Source: Streptomyces sp. 7-21
Lineage (GTDB): Bacteria; Actinomycetota; Actinomycetes; Streptomycetales; Streptomycetaceae
NCBI RefSeq assembly: GCF_016741785.1
Contig: NZ_JAERRL010000012.1
Location: forward strand, 62,001 to 126,000
Reading direction: 5' to 3'
Length of the DNA: 64,000 nt
The notes below the pieces were generated by a model. That model worked only from the letters and a program-made list of their open reading frames with translations, was not told the DNA's origin and did not search any database. The position numbers and the translations under genes are program-made. Positions 52,226 to 60,748 of this stretch are shown piece by piece (position 1 is the first letter of the stretch; each line of letters starts with the position of its first letter).

Positions 52226-52818
52226 TCAGGGCCAGTCCACCGCCGGCTTGAGCGCCTCCCAGCTGGACGTCAGCAGCTCCCAGGCCAGGAAGCAGTCCGC
52301 GTCGGTCGCGGCATCCTGGCTCGTGCCGCCCCTGGCGTACCAGGCGTGGCAGCGGCCCAGGTCGCTGACCGCGTCGTCCAGCCGGCTGATCGCCATGGCG
52401 GCGTCGGTGTACTCCTCCGGGGCGGGGGCGCTGTCGATTTTCTCCGTCATCGCCCCGGTCAGCTCCGTGACCGCCTCGGTGAGGGCGCTGAGGCCGCAGC
52501 TGTCCCGCGGGCCGCCCGGCAGGCCCGGGGCGCAGTAGACGAGCATCGTGTCGAGCGCCGCCATCTGGCGCCGAACTCGTGGAAGGACACGGTGTCCGGC
52601 TGGCCCGCCGCGGCCCCGGGCGTCCCGCCGTCCTCCCCGCCGGCCTCCTCGCCGGCCGCCGTACCGGCGTTGCGGGTACCGGCCTCCCCGGCGTCGCCGC
52701 CGCACCCCGCCAGGAGCGGCACGGCGACCGCGGCGAGGACGGCGAGGACGGCGGGGAGGGCGGGGAGGGCGAGGACGGCACGAAAGGTGCGGCCCCGCCC
52801 GCGTGCGTCGTGGCGCAT
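52226..52818 (-). pseudogene. Frameshifted lipoprotein gene
   Basis: From ATG 52818 (AAGGAGGGAAC upstream) the frame encodes a lipoprotein signal (PLLAGC), an Ala/Gly-rich linker and VSFHEFGA, then turns into Arg/Ser-rich non-coding sequence and stops at 52459. A different minus-strand frame continues smoothly with QMAALDTMLVYCAPGL and ends at 52226. Adding one G to the GG at 52567-52568 (one C in GCCAG on the coding strand) would restore a protein of about 197 aa. So this is a one-base deletion, either real or a homopolymer sequencing error. The repaired product has paired cysteines and no known domain. Confidence 0.8.
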
Positions 52819-52947
52819 GGTCTCGTTCCCTCCTTGGGCCCGGCTCTGTTCCCAGCCCGGACATCGTGGTCCCGCCGCCCGGGCACCGGTCCCGGCGCAC
52901 GTCGCGACGCCCACGCGTCACGCCCGCTGCCCGGCGGCACGCGGAGC

Positions 52948-52953
52948 TAGGGT
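52948..52953 (+). promoter_or_regulatory. -10 box of a leaderless promoter (MBL gene)
   Basis: TAGGGT ends 6 nt before the GTG at 52960; no ribosome-binding site. Confidence 0.45.
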
Positions 52954-52959
52954 GACGCC

Positions 52960-53712
52960 GTGACCGGATTCTCCCTGCGGTATGTCGGCGGGCCGACGGC
53001 CCTGATCGAGACCGGTGGCGTGCGGCTGCTGACGGACCCGACGTTCGACGGCCCGGGGGAGTACCCCGTCGTCGGCCGGGCGCTGGCCAAGACGGAGGGC
53101 CCGGCCGTCTCGGCCTACCACCTCGGGCCGGTGGACGCCGTGCTGCTCTCGCACGACCAGCACCCGGACAACCTGGACGCCGCCGGCCGGGTCCTGCTGT
53201 CGACCACCCCGCTGACGCTGTCCACCCGCGCCGCGCGCGAGCGGCTCGGCGATCCGGTGCGGGCGCTCGACCCGTGGCAGAGCGCCAGCGTCGGCCCGCT
53301 GCGCGTCACCGCGCTGCCCGCGCGCCACGGCCCCGAGGGCACCGAGCACGTCACCGGGCCCGTCCTCGGCTTCGCACTCGACGGCGAGGGCCTGCCGCGG
53401 GTCTACCTCAGCGGCGACAACGCCTCGCTTGAGGTGGTCGCCCAGATCGCCGAGCGGCTCGGGCCGTTCGACGTGGCGGTGCTGTGCGCGGGCGCCGCCC
53501 GCACCTCGCTGGTGGCCGGGAACCTGACGTTCAGCAGCGCGGACGCCGCCCGCGCCGCCCGGCTGCTGGACGCGCGGGCCGTCATCCCGCTGCACTTCGA
53601 GCACTGGACGCACGTCACCGAGGGCGCGGACGCACTGGAGCGGGCCTTCGCCGAGGCGGGCCTCGCCGAGCGGCTGCGCCTGCCCCGCCCCGGCGAGACC
53701 CTCACCGTCTGA
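52960..53712 (+). CDS. MBL-fold metallo-hydrolase (UlaG/YtkL-like)
   Basis: The 250-aa protein has the N-terminal strand pattern FSLRYVGGPTALIETGGVRLLTDPTF and the metal-site motif LSHDQHPDNLD, a variant of HxHxDH, followed by LPARHGPEG, VYLSGDNAS and IPLHFEHWTH with the other ligands. This places it in the beta-lactamase-superfamily-2 group. The substrate is unknown. The transcript is probably leaderless. Confidence 0.87.
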   Translation: MTGFSLRYVGGPTALIETGGVRLLTDPTFDGPGEYPVVGRALAKTEGPAVSAYHLGPVDAVLLSHDQHPDNLDAAGRVLLSTTPLTLSTRAARERLGDPVRALDPWQSASVGPLRVTALPARHGPEGTEHVTGPVLGFALDGEGLPRVYLSGDNASLEVVAQIAERLGPFDVAVLCAGAARTSLVAGNLTFSSADAARAARLLDARAVIPLHFEHWTHVTEGADALERAFAEAGLAERLRLPRPGETLTV

Positions 53713-53742
53713 CCGGCCCGCGCGGCCCCGGCCTCCCGGCGC

Positions 53743-55170
53743 TCAGCCGGCGGCGGCCCCGAACCACCGCGGCAGCCGCTCCAGCAGCTCCGCCTGGTCC
53801 TCGCCGGCCCACGCCACGTGGCCGTCCGGCCGCAGCAGCACGGCCGGCACGTCCAGCTCGCTGACGTCCACCACGTGGTCGACGCGGTCCTCCCAGCCCG
53901 CCACCGACAGCCGGCCGGTCTGGTCGAGCAGCAGCCCCCGGCCGCCGTGCATCAGGCCGTACAGCGGCCCCTGCCCCAGCAGCACGTCCCGCAGCCGGCG
54001 GCCGACCAGCTCATGCCCGCCGCCGAGGTCGTAGCGGACCGCGATCTGGGTGATCTTCTCGGTCAGGCGGCGGTTGACCTCCGGCAGCTCCACCAGCTCC
54101 GTCATCAGCTGCCGCATCGCACGGCCGTCCGCCGTGGTCGCCATCAGCGCCATCTGCGCACGGGTGCTGACCAGCACGTCGGCGGCCACCGGGTGCCGCT
54201 CGTCGTGGTAGCTGTCCAGCAGCCCCTTCGGCGCCCAGCCGTTCACCTCGGCGGCCAGCTTCCAGCCGAGGTTGAACGCGTCCTGCACCCCGAGGTTGAG
54301 CCCCTGCCCGCCGACCGGCGGATGGATGTGCGCCGCGTCGCCTGCCAGCAGCACCCGGCCGACCCGGTAGCGCTCGGCCTGCCGGGTGGCGTCGCCGAAG
54401 CGGGACAGCCAGCGCGGCGAGTGCACACCGAAGTCCGTGCCCGCTACCGCCCGCAGCTGCCGCCGGAACTCCTCCAGCGTCGGCGGCTGGGAGCGGTCCC
54501 CGGGCGGCTCCGCGCCCGGCACCACGATGCGGTGCGTGCCGCCCTCGCCGGTCGGCCCGATGGCGAACCGCAGCTGCCGGGGGCGGATATCGGCCATCGC
54601 GGCGGCCACCGTCTCCGGATCCGCCGTCACCTCCATGTCGCCCAGCAGCGTCTCCACCCGGGTCGGCTCGCCCGGGAAGGCCACCCCGAGCAGCTTGCGC
54701 ACCGTGCTGCGGCCGCCGTCGCAGCCGACGAGATACCGCGCCCGCACCCGCTCGCCGCTGGCGAGTTCGGCCGTCACCCCGTCCTCGTCCTGGCTGAGCC
54801 CGGCCACCTCACAGCCGCGCCGGATGTCCGCGCCGAGTTCGGCGGCCCGCTCGGCCAGCAGCTGGTCGATGAGGGGCTGCGGCATGCCCAGCACGTAGCC
54901 GTGCGCGGTGTCCAGGCCCTCGGGCGGGGGCGCGGGGATGGCAGCGAAGAAGCCGCCGAGCGGATACGTCGTGCCCCGGGCCAGGAACCGGTCGAGCAGC
55001 CCGCGCTGCGCCATGATCTCGATGCTGCGGGCGTGCAGCCCCAGCGCCCGCACGACGGGGAACGGCTTCTCGTCCCGTTCCAGCACGCACACCCGCACGC
55101 CGTGCAGCCGCAGTTCACTCGCCAGCATCATGCCGGTCGGCCCGCCGCCGACCACGATGACGTCACACAC
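53743..55170 (-). CDS. rox: Rifampicin monooxygenase (FAD-dependent, class A)
   Basis: The 475-aa flavoprotein has the N-terminal FAD motif VIVVGGGPTGMMLASELRL, the VGCDGGRSTVRKLLG segment and GDAAHIHPPVGGQGLNLGVQDAFNLGWKLA. From memory it is very close to characterised Rox/RIFMO enzymes of Streptomyces and Nocardia, including WLSRFGDATRQAERYR and the C-terminal DRVDHVVDVS and HVAWAGEDQ segments. Those enzymes oxidise rifamycins and linearise the ansa bridge, giving resistance. GTG 55170 follows GAGGGGGTT. A rifamycin-associated-element-like repeat lies upstream. Confidence 0.93.
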   Translation of the reverse strand: MCDVIVVGGGPTGMMLASELRLHGVRVCVLERDEKPFPVVRALGLHARSIEIMAQRGLLDRFLARGTTYPLGGFFAAIPAPPPEGLDTAHGYVLGMPQPLIDQLLAERAAELGADIRRGCEVAGLSQDEDGVTAELASGERVRARYLVGCDGGRSTVRKLLGVAFPGEPTRVETLLGDMEVTADPETVAAAMADIRPRQLRFAIGPTGEGGTHRIVVPGAEPPGDRSQPPTLEEFRRQLRAVAGTDFGVHSPRWLSRFGDATRQAERYRVGRVLLAGDAAHIHPPVGGQGLNLGVQDAFNLGWKLAAEVNGWAPKGLLDSYHDERHPVAADVLVSTRAQMALMATTADGRAMRQLMTELVELPEVNRRLTEKITQIAVRYDLGGGHELVGRRLRDVLLGQGPLYGLMHGGRGLLLDQTGRLSVAGWEDRVDHVVDVSELDVPAVLLRPDGHVAWAGEDQAELLERLPRWFGAAAG

Positions 55171-55223
55171 GTCAACCCCCTCGGCCCGGTCTATCCGTTC
55201 GGAGCGGGCATTGTGCGGCACTT

Positions 55224-55248
55224 GGGGGGTCTTGCCACAAGATCCCCC
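55224..55248 (-). promoter_or_regulatory. Rifamycin-associated element (RAE)-like inverted repeat
   Basis: GGGGGGTCTTG-CCA-CAAGATCCCCC is a near-perfect inverted repeat 53 nt before the rox start. On the minus strand its core reads CTTGTGGCAAG, one base from the CTTGCGGCAAG core of the published RAE that precedes rifamycin-inactivating genes. It probably mediates rifamycin induction of rox. Confidence 0.75.
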
Positions 55249-55253
55249 ATGTG

Positions 55254-55646
55254 CTATAGGTTGAGGCATGGCAGGGAGATGCAGCTCCTTGCCGTTGTTT
55301 TTTTCTGCGGGGCGTCAGGCCGGTCGGCGCGGCTCAGCGGTCCGCCAGCACCCGCATCCCAGGCAGCCAGGGCCAGGAGGGCCCCTTCGGGCAGCCTTGT
55401 CACCGGACAGCACGTCCTCGGCGGGCACCCGCAGCGCGCCTCCGACACGGCCGTTCTGCCGCGCGGGCACGGCAGCCCCTGCTCTTCCATGACCTCCGGC
55501 AGCAGGTGCGGCACCTCGTACGGCGCCTCGGCCCGGGGCAGGGCCGCCAGGTGCCGCACTGCCGGTCCGCCAAGCCCCGCCGCCAGCGCGCGGCGGGCGG
55601 CGAGCACCACGTCGTCGTCGCTCACGTCGTGGACGAGCCACCGCAC
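55254..55646 (-). pseudogene. Small protein gene, probably frameshifted
   Basis: From GTG 55646 the first ~60 codons read as a plausible conserved small protein (DVSDDDVVLAARRALAAGL, HLAALPRAEAPYEVPHLL) with GC-biased third positions. After about 55465 this frame becomes Cys/Arg-rich, while another minus-strand frame keeps coding character (GALRVPAEDVLSGDKAAR) to a stop at 55315. This suggests a frameshift. No family name is assigned; it lies 63 nt downstream of the AfsR-like gene. Confidence 0.4.
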
Positions 55647-55709
55647 GGCGGCCCGCCGTCACTCCCGCTTCGCGTCGCTCACCGCCGTTACGCCTTTCCC
55701 GCGCCGCCG

Positions 55710-57902
55710 TCATTCCCCCGACATCTCGCCCAGCGCGGCCGCGGCCGCCTCCGCCTGCCGGTCGTCGCCCAGCTCCCGGAAGACGCCCAGCGCCTGCCGG
55801 TAGAACGCGGCGGCCTCGCCGTCGCGGCCCAGCGCCCGGTACGCGTGGCCCGTCCCCAGCCACGCCAGCGCCTCGCGCCCCCGGTCGCCGAGGCGCCGGT
55901 GCAGCGCCGCCGCGCGCTGGCAGGACTCCAGAGCCGCCGCGTGCTCGCCCTCGGCCACCTGGCAGTCGGCCAGCGTCAGCAGCCAGAAGCCCTCCAGCAC
56001 GGGATTGCGCAGCCGCAGGGCGATGTCCACGGCCCGCTCGGCGGTGCGCAGCGCCCGCCGGGTCTCGCCCTGGCGGCGCCGCACGTCGGCCAGGATGCGC
56101 AGCGCGTTCCCCTCGCCGCGCTCGTTCCCCAGCGCCTGATGGGCCGCCAGCGCCTCCTCGGCGCGGCGCGCGGCGTCGTCGAGGCGGCCGGCGCGGTAGT
56201 GCGCGCTGGCCAGGTTCGCCAGCGCGGTCGCGGCCGCGCGGTCGTCGCCCAGCTCCCGGAACAGCATGAGCGCCTCGGTGAACCGGCGCACCGCCTCGTC
56301 CAGCCGCCCGGCACGCAGATGCGCCAGACCGAGCCCGTTGCACGACGCCGCCTCGCCCGGCCGGTCGCCCAGCTCCCGGCGCAGCGCCAGGGCGCGTTCG
56401 TGGTGCGCCAGGCTCTCCTCGTGCCGGTGCGTCTGCGCGTGCGCCCTGCCGAGCCGCTCCCGCAGCTCCGCCTCCCCGGCCCGGTCCCCGGCCCGGCGCG
56501 CGGCGTCCAGCCCGGCGTCGGCGGCCTCGATCCACCGCGCGATGGGCCCGGAGCGGGTCCAGGCGTCCCAGTGCACGACCGCGAGCTGCCAGGCGAGCCG
56601 GTCGAAGCCGCTGCGGGCGGCGAGGCGGGTGGCCGCCAGCAGATTGGCGTGCTCCTGCTCTGACCAGTCGACGGCCTGGTCGTACGAGGCGAACGCGGCG
56701 GGCGTCACCTCCCGGGGCAGCGGCTCCAGCGGCAGGGCGGGCCGCCCGGGACCGATGCGGGCGCGGGCGGCACTGGCGGTGTGCAGGTACCACGCCAGCA
56801 CGCGCCGCTGCGCGGCCCGCCGCTCCTCTTCCGGCTCCTCCTCGCGCGCCTGGTCCGTGGCGTAGGCGCGCATCAGGTCGTGGAACTGGTACCGGTCGGG
56901 CGCGGTCTGCTCCACCAGGTGGGCCCCGACCAGCGTGTCGAGCAACTGCCGTGCCCGGGGCACGCCTTCGCCCGCGACGGCCGCCGCCGCGCCGAGGCTG
57001 AACGCGGCGCCGGGGTGCAGCCCGAGACGGCGGAACACCCGGGCGGCCGAGGCGGGCAGCGCCCGGTACGACCAGGCGAACACCGTGCGCACCGCGTCCG
57101 CCTCGTCGCCGCCCCCCTCGCCGGAGCCGAGCGCGTGCCACAGCGCGTTCTCGTCCCGCAGCTCGGCGATCAGGTCGTCCAGCCGCAGATGGGGGTGGGT
57201 CACCGCGCGATCAGCGGCGATGCGCAGGGCGAGCGGCAGATGCGCGCACAGCCGGGCCAGTTCGGCCAGGCGCTCCGCGTCGTCCCCGGGCCGGTACCCG
57301 GCGGTGACGGCGCGCAGCAGCGCCACCGCCTCGTCCTCCGGCAGCGTGCCGAGCGGCAGCCGGTGTGCCCCGTCACGGACGGCGAGGCCGGGCAACAGGC
57401 TGCGGCTGGTGACGACGGCGAGGCAGCCGCTGCTTCCGGGCAGCAGCGGCCTGACCTGGCTGGCGGTGGCCGCGTTGTCCAGCACGATCAGCACCCGCCG
57501 CTCGGCCAGCAGCGACCGGTACCGCGCGGCGGCGGCCTCGGTGTCGGCGGGGACGGCTGACGCCGGAACGCCGAGCGCCGTGAGGAACCCGTGCAGCACG
57601 TCGTGCGGCTGGACCGGATCGCCGGGGTCGTAGCCGCGCAGGTTCGCGTAGAGCTGCCCGTCGGGGAACCGCTCCTTCACCTGGTGCGCCCAGCGCAGCG
57701 CCAGCGACGTCTTCCCGGCCCCGGCGGTGCCGGTGATCACGCAGACAGACACCACGACGGGGGAGCCGTCCTCGCCGCCAGCCAGGATCGCGTTCAGCTG
57801 CTCCAGCTCACCCGACCGGTTTACGAACCCTCGCACATCTGAGGGGAGCTGGCGGGGCGTCTGGGCCTGGGGTGTGTCGCCCGGGCCGTGGTGGAAGTGC
57901 AC
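55710..57902 (-). CDS. AfsR-like NB-ARC/TPR regulator without SARP domain
   Basis: The 730-aa protein has an NB-ARC ATPase (about residues 25-330): RGFVNRSGELEQL, Walker A ITGTAGAGKTSLALRWAHQ, Walker B RVLIVLDNAA, SRSLLPGL and the winged-helix region. A tetratricopeptide array follows (about 430-725). AfsR-type proteins are STAND switches controlling antibiotic or developmental genes; this one lacks the N-terminal DNA-binding BTAD/SARP part, so it may act by protein contact. GTG 57902 is the only usable start, but homologous-looking sequence (DVVQAGQIHGD) precedes it in frame without a start codon. Confidence 0.88.
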   Translation of the reverse strand: MHFHHGPGDTPQAQTPRQLPSDVRGFVNRSGELEQLNAILAGGEDGSPVVVSVCVITGTAGAGKTSLALRWAHQVKERFPDGQLYANLRGYDPGDPVQPHDVLHGFLTALGVPASAVPADTEAAAARYRSLLAERRVLIVLDNAATASQVRPLLPGSSGCLAVVTSRSLLPGLAVRDGAHRLPLGTLPEDEAVALLRAVTAGYRPGDDAERLAELARLCAHLPLALRIAADRAVTHPHLRLDDLIAELRDENALWHALGSGEGGGDEADAVRTVFAWSYRALPASAARVFRRLGLHPGAAFSLGAAAAVAGEGVPRARQLLDTLVGAHLVEQTAPDRYQFHDLMRAYATDQAREEEPEEERRAAQRRVLAWYLHTASAARARIGPGRPALPLEPLPREVTPAAFASYDQAVDWSEQEHANLLAATRLAARSGFDRLAWQLAVVHWDAWTRSGPIARWIEAADAGLDAARRAGDRAGEAELRERLGRAHAQTHRHEESLAHHERALALRRELGDRPGEAASCNGLGLAHLRAGRLDEAVRRFTEALMLFRELGDDRAAATALANLASAHYRAGRLDDAARRAEEALAAHQALGNERGEGNALRILADVRRRQGETRRALRTAERAVDIALRLRNPVLEGFWLLTLADCQVAEGEHAAALESCQRAAALHRRLGDRGREALAWLGTGHAYRALGRDGEAAAFYRQALGVFRELGDDRQAEAAAAALGEMSGE

Positions 57903-58002
57903 GTCGCCATGGATCTGCCCCGCCTGTACGACATCGCGCGAGGTGCCGGACAGGTCAGCATGGGAGCCGCCGTGCTCAGGCGGTTGTTCTCGCGAGATGG
58001 GG

Positions 58003-58635
58003 CTACTCCGTCCTTACCAGCTGCCGTGGCGGCGGAAGCGGGGCGACCTCGCGTTCGAAATACGCCTGGACGTCCTCGCCCGCCTCGTACAGACCGCGCA
58101 GGAACGCCTCCCAACGGGCGACGGTCTCCGCGGAGGTGTAGCGGAGGGCGCCTTCCGGCATCCCGCCCGCCGTGTAAAGGACGCGGTACAGCGTCTCGCC
58201 GCCGAGAAGCACTAGCTCGGGAAGCGGACCGCCCGTCTCCTCGCCGTGCAGACTCTCGGCTGGAACGACCCGCACCTTGGTGCCGAACTCCGCCTGAAGA
58301 CGCAGGGAATGCAGCTCCCACTGCACATACGGCGTGAGCGGCGTCTCTACCACGCGCACGCGGTGGAAGACGTGCCCGCGCTCACGGGCGGCCTGCCGCT
58401 GCCGCAGCCGCTCACGGCGGGCCTCGATGAGCCGGAGCGCCTCCTCCCAGTCACCCCGGCGCAGCGCGTCGCGGCTGGGATTGTCCGTCTCCTCGAAGTG
58501 CTGGAGGCGCTCCAGCTTCCACGACGAACCGTGCGCGCGCCGGTAGTGATCGCGGAAGTCAGCCTTATAGGCGAGGCGCGGCAGCCGTTCGCCCTCGGCT
58601 TCGGGGAGGGGCGGCGGGGGCGGAACGTCAGTCAT
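58003..58635 (-). CDS. DUF6879 family protein
   Basis: The 210-aa protein has an N-terminal Pro-rich segment and a domain typical of DUF6879: RAHGSSWKLERLQHFEETDNPS, RVRVVETPLTPYVQWELHSLRLQAEFG and ELVLLGGETLYRVLYTAGG. Members are usually encoded near HTH-DUF5753 and DUF397 genes and their function is unknown. ATG 58635 lies inside the end of the preceding small gene (8-nt overlap), so the two are translationally coupled. Confidence 0.85.
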   Translation of the reverse strand: MTDVPPPPPLPEAEGERLPRLAYKADFRDHYRRAHGSSWKLERLQHFEETDNPSRDALRRGDWEEALRLIEARRERLRQRQAARERGHVFHRVRVVETPLTPYVQWELHSLRLQAEFGTKVRVVPAESLHGEETGGPLPELVLLGGETLYRVLYTAGGMPEGALRYTSAETVARWEAFLRGLYEAGEDVQAYFEREVAPLPPPRQLVRTE

Positions 58636-58897
58636 CGGGGATGTCCCGCTTCGCCGCGATGAGCGCGTTGCCAGGGATAACGACGAGACGTTCGTCGGCG
58701 CGGAGCGCCACATCATCGGGCAGCCGCGACCGGTAGGCGTCGGTCAGGTCCCGGCCGATGACGGCCACGTCACCGTTGCTCAGCGCCCAGATGTCCGGGC
58801 ACTCGTCCTCGTCGTCGGAATTGCCGAGTTCCTTCGCGGACTTCCCTAACCGCCGCTCGAACGACGCGGCGGGATCCGCCTCCCAGCGTGGAGCCAT
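58628..58897 (-). CDS. Small conserved protein, TTA codon, coupled to DUF6879 gene
   Basis: The 89-aa acidic protein has an Arg-rich start and the segment ECPDIWALSNGDVAVIGRDLTDAYRSRLP, which resembles a family found upstream of DUF6879 genes. ATG 58897 follows AGGAGG at good spacing. Codon 17 (58847-58849) is TTA, so both this gene and its overlapping partner may be bldA-dependent. Function unknown. Confidence 0.82.
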   Translation of the reverse strand: MAPRWEADPAASFERRLGKSAKELGNSDDEDECPDIWALSNGDVAVIGRDLTDAYRSRLPDDVALRADERLVVIPGNALIAAKRDIPDD

Positions 58898-58983
58898 CTC
58901 CGCCTCCTGTGACCTGGCTCACTACGGAGTGTAGGCGCGCCCTCGCGGCACTGCAATGCTCCGCCGCCCGCAACCCCGGGGTG

Positions 58984-59976
58984 TCAGGCGACTTTCAGAC
59001 CGAGGCCGTAGAAGGTGACGTAGTAGTCACCCACGCGTGTGGCCTCGCCGCCGAGGAGCAGGTTGTGCGGGGAGGTGACACCGGCCTCCTTGGCAGTGTT
59101 GACCAGCATCCTGGCGAGCTGTCGGCCGTCCGGCTCGCCGGGGCCGCCCGCGTCGAAGCGCCAGGCGGGATCGTCATCGTCGTCCCAGTGGACCCGGCTC
59201 GCCGGGTGATCGGCGGCGGTGCCCCAGCCGTGGCCGCTCTGGTCCCCCTCGGCGAAACAGGCGAGAACGAGCCGGTCGGCGGAGAAGACGTCGAAGAGCA
59301 GCGGTCCGCCGCCGTAGAAGGGCGCGGCGATCGTTACGCCCAGGGCGGCGGTCTCGGCCGGGAGCGCGCCCAGGAAGTCCGCGAGCGCCGACTCCACGGT
59401 GCCCCAGCTGCGGGCGTACCAGTCACCGGGGAAGTCGAGCCCGGCGTTGGACGGGTGCCTGCGGTAGCCGAAGTAGCCGCTGATCGCGTGCTCTTCGCCG
59501 TGGCCCTGTGAGGAGAACCAGTACTCGGCGGGATCGGTCGGCTGGAGGACGAGTTCGGGACCCTTCTCGCCCGCGCGCAGCTCCAGGGTCGTGCGCTCGC
59601 CCCGCCAGCGCATGAACGGGGCGCCCCAGGCGGGGACCCGCCCGAAGTACGGGGCCATCGTGCCGTGCGATCCCAGGATCGACGGCTTGCCCAGATTGCC
59701 GGTCAGCTCCGCCCTGACCTCGGCGAACGCCTGGGTCTGCGCGGCGGTACCCGGCTCGGCCTCGCGCACGGGAACGGCGACCTCCAGGTACTCCTCGCCG
59801 TCGGTGTAGCGCCGCTCGCGCTCGCCGACGGGCCGCGGCTTGGCCGTTCCCTCGGGGAAGGCGGCGACGAGTGCCCGCACGCCCTCGTCGTTCCACCGGG
59901 CCGGCCTGGAGTCGCGGAGACGGCGAGCAATATCCGTCGCTGACAGGCCGGTTGGGCTGTCACTGTGTTCGCTCAT
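58984..59976 (-). CDS. Hypothetical 330-aa cytoplasmic protein
   Basis: The protein has no signal peptide or membrane helix. It is rich in Gly, Pro, Trp and acidic residues, with recognisable segments such as ILGSHGTMAPYFGRVPAWG, SGYFGYRRHPSNAGLDFPGDWY and FYGGGPLLFDVFSADRLV. I do not recognise the family. Third codon positions are GC-rich, supporting expression. ATG 59976 lacks a clear ribosome-binding site and is preceded by AT-rich DNA. The gene is followed 86 nt later by the small TTA gene. Confidence 0.75.
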   Translation of the reverse strand: MSEHSDSPTGLSATDIARRLRDSRPARWNDEGVRALVAAFPEGTAKPRPVGERERRYTDGEEYLEVAVPVREAEPGTAAQTQAFAEVRAELTGNLGKPSILGSHGTMAPYFGRVPAWGAPFMRWRGERTTLELRAGEKGPELVLQPTDPAEYWFSSQGHGEEHAISGYFGYRRHPSNAGLDFPGDWYARSWGTVESALADFLGALPAETAALGVTIAAPFYGGGPLLFDVFSADRLVLACFAEGDQSGHGWGTAADHPASRVHWDDDDDPAWRFDAGGPGEPDGRQLARMLVNTAKEAGVTSPHNLLLGGEATRVGDYYVTFYGLGLKVA

Positions 59977-60113
59977 GGCGTTTGATTTTCATGAGACACC
60001 TCCGTCTCAGTCCAACCGGTGACCGCGAACCCGGACGGCCGTCTTCCTGTCCCGCCGTCCGCCATGCCCCCGTAACAGCCCAGCCGCTGCGAAGCCGCGA
60101 CGACAGCCTCCGG

Positions 60114-60548
60114 TCAGCCGGGGCCCTCTGCCTTGAGGGCGAACCAGACGGTCTTGCCGACAGGGTGGAAGAAGACGCCCCAGTCGTCGGCGAGTGCCTG
60201 CACCAGAGCCAGACCGCGTCCGTGTTCGTCCGTCCCGGCGGCGCTGGCCACGACCGGGCTCCCGCCACCGGTGTCTCGCACCTCGACGCAGATGCACCTC
60301 TTGTCCCACACGACGGCTACCGCGAACTGCCCGTCCGGGGGAGTGCCGTGCGCCACGGCGTTGGTCGCAAGCTCCGAGACGCAGAGCGCGATGACGTCAG
60401 CGTGAGCGGATACGCCGGGGCATGCCGAGGCCAGCAGCCGCGCCACGAACGCGCGCACGTGCCCTGGAGATTGCGGATGGTGGGGAAACAAGCGACTGGC
60501 GAGGAGGGGGTGAGTTGAGCCGACGCACTGGTGTGAAGACGGGGCCAT
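60114..60548 (-). CDS. RsbW-like ATP-binding protein
   Basis: The 144-aa protein is a single HATPase_c domain of the anti-sigma-kinase type: VIALCVSELATNAVAHG (N box), VRDTGGGSP (G1) and DEHGRGLALVQALADDWG (G2). Streptomyces carries many such proteins next to WhiJ-type HTH and DUF397 genes. Whether it phosphorylates anything is unknown. ATG 60548 follows AGGGAG. It is divergent from the HTH gene, with a 200-nt AT-rich gap. Confidence 0.88.
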   Translation of the reverse strand: MAPSSHQCVGSTHPLLASRLFPHHPQSPGHVRAFVARLLASACPGVSAHADVIALCVSELATNAVAHGTPPDGQFAVAVVWDKRCICVEVRDTGGGSPVVASAAGTDEHGRGLALVQALADDWGVFFHPVGKTVWFALKAEGPG

Positions 60549-60748
60549 GCGAACTCCCTGCAACGACGGTGTCGTAGGAGAACGCTGTCATTGGGATACC
60601 AATCGTTGTGATGGTTACGGTGATGATTCAAACGATCGAGTGAAGAGTCTTGGCTAGAGCTTTCCGGCGCTGGCGGTATGCGTACGCTCGCATGCCGACG
60701 GGCTCGGATCTGGTGTGCAGATGTGCTGGGCCGGAGAAGGAGGCAAAT

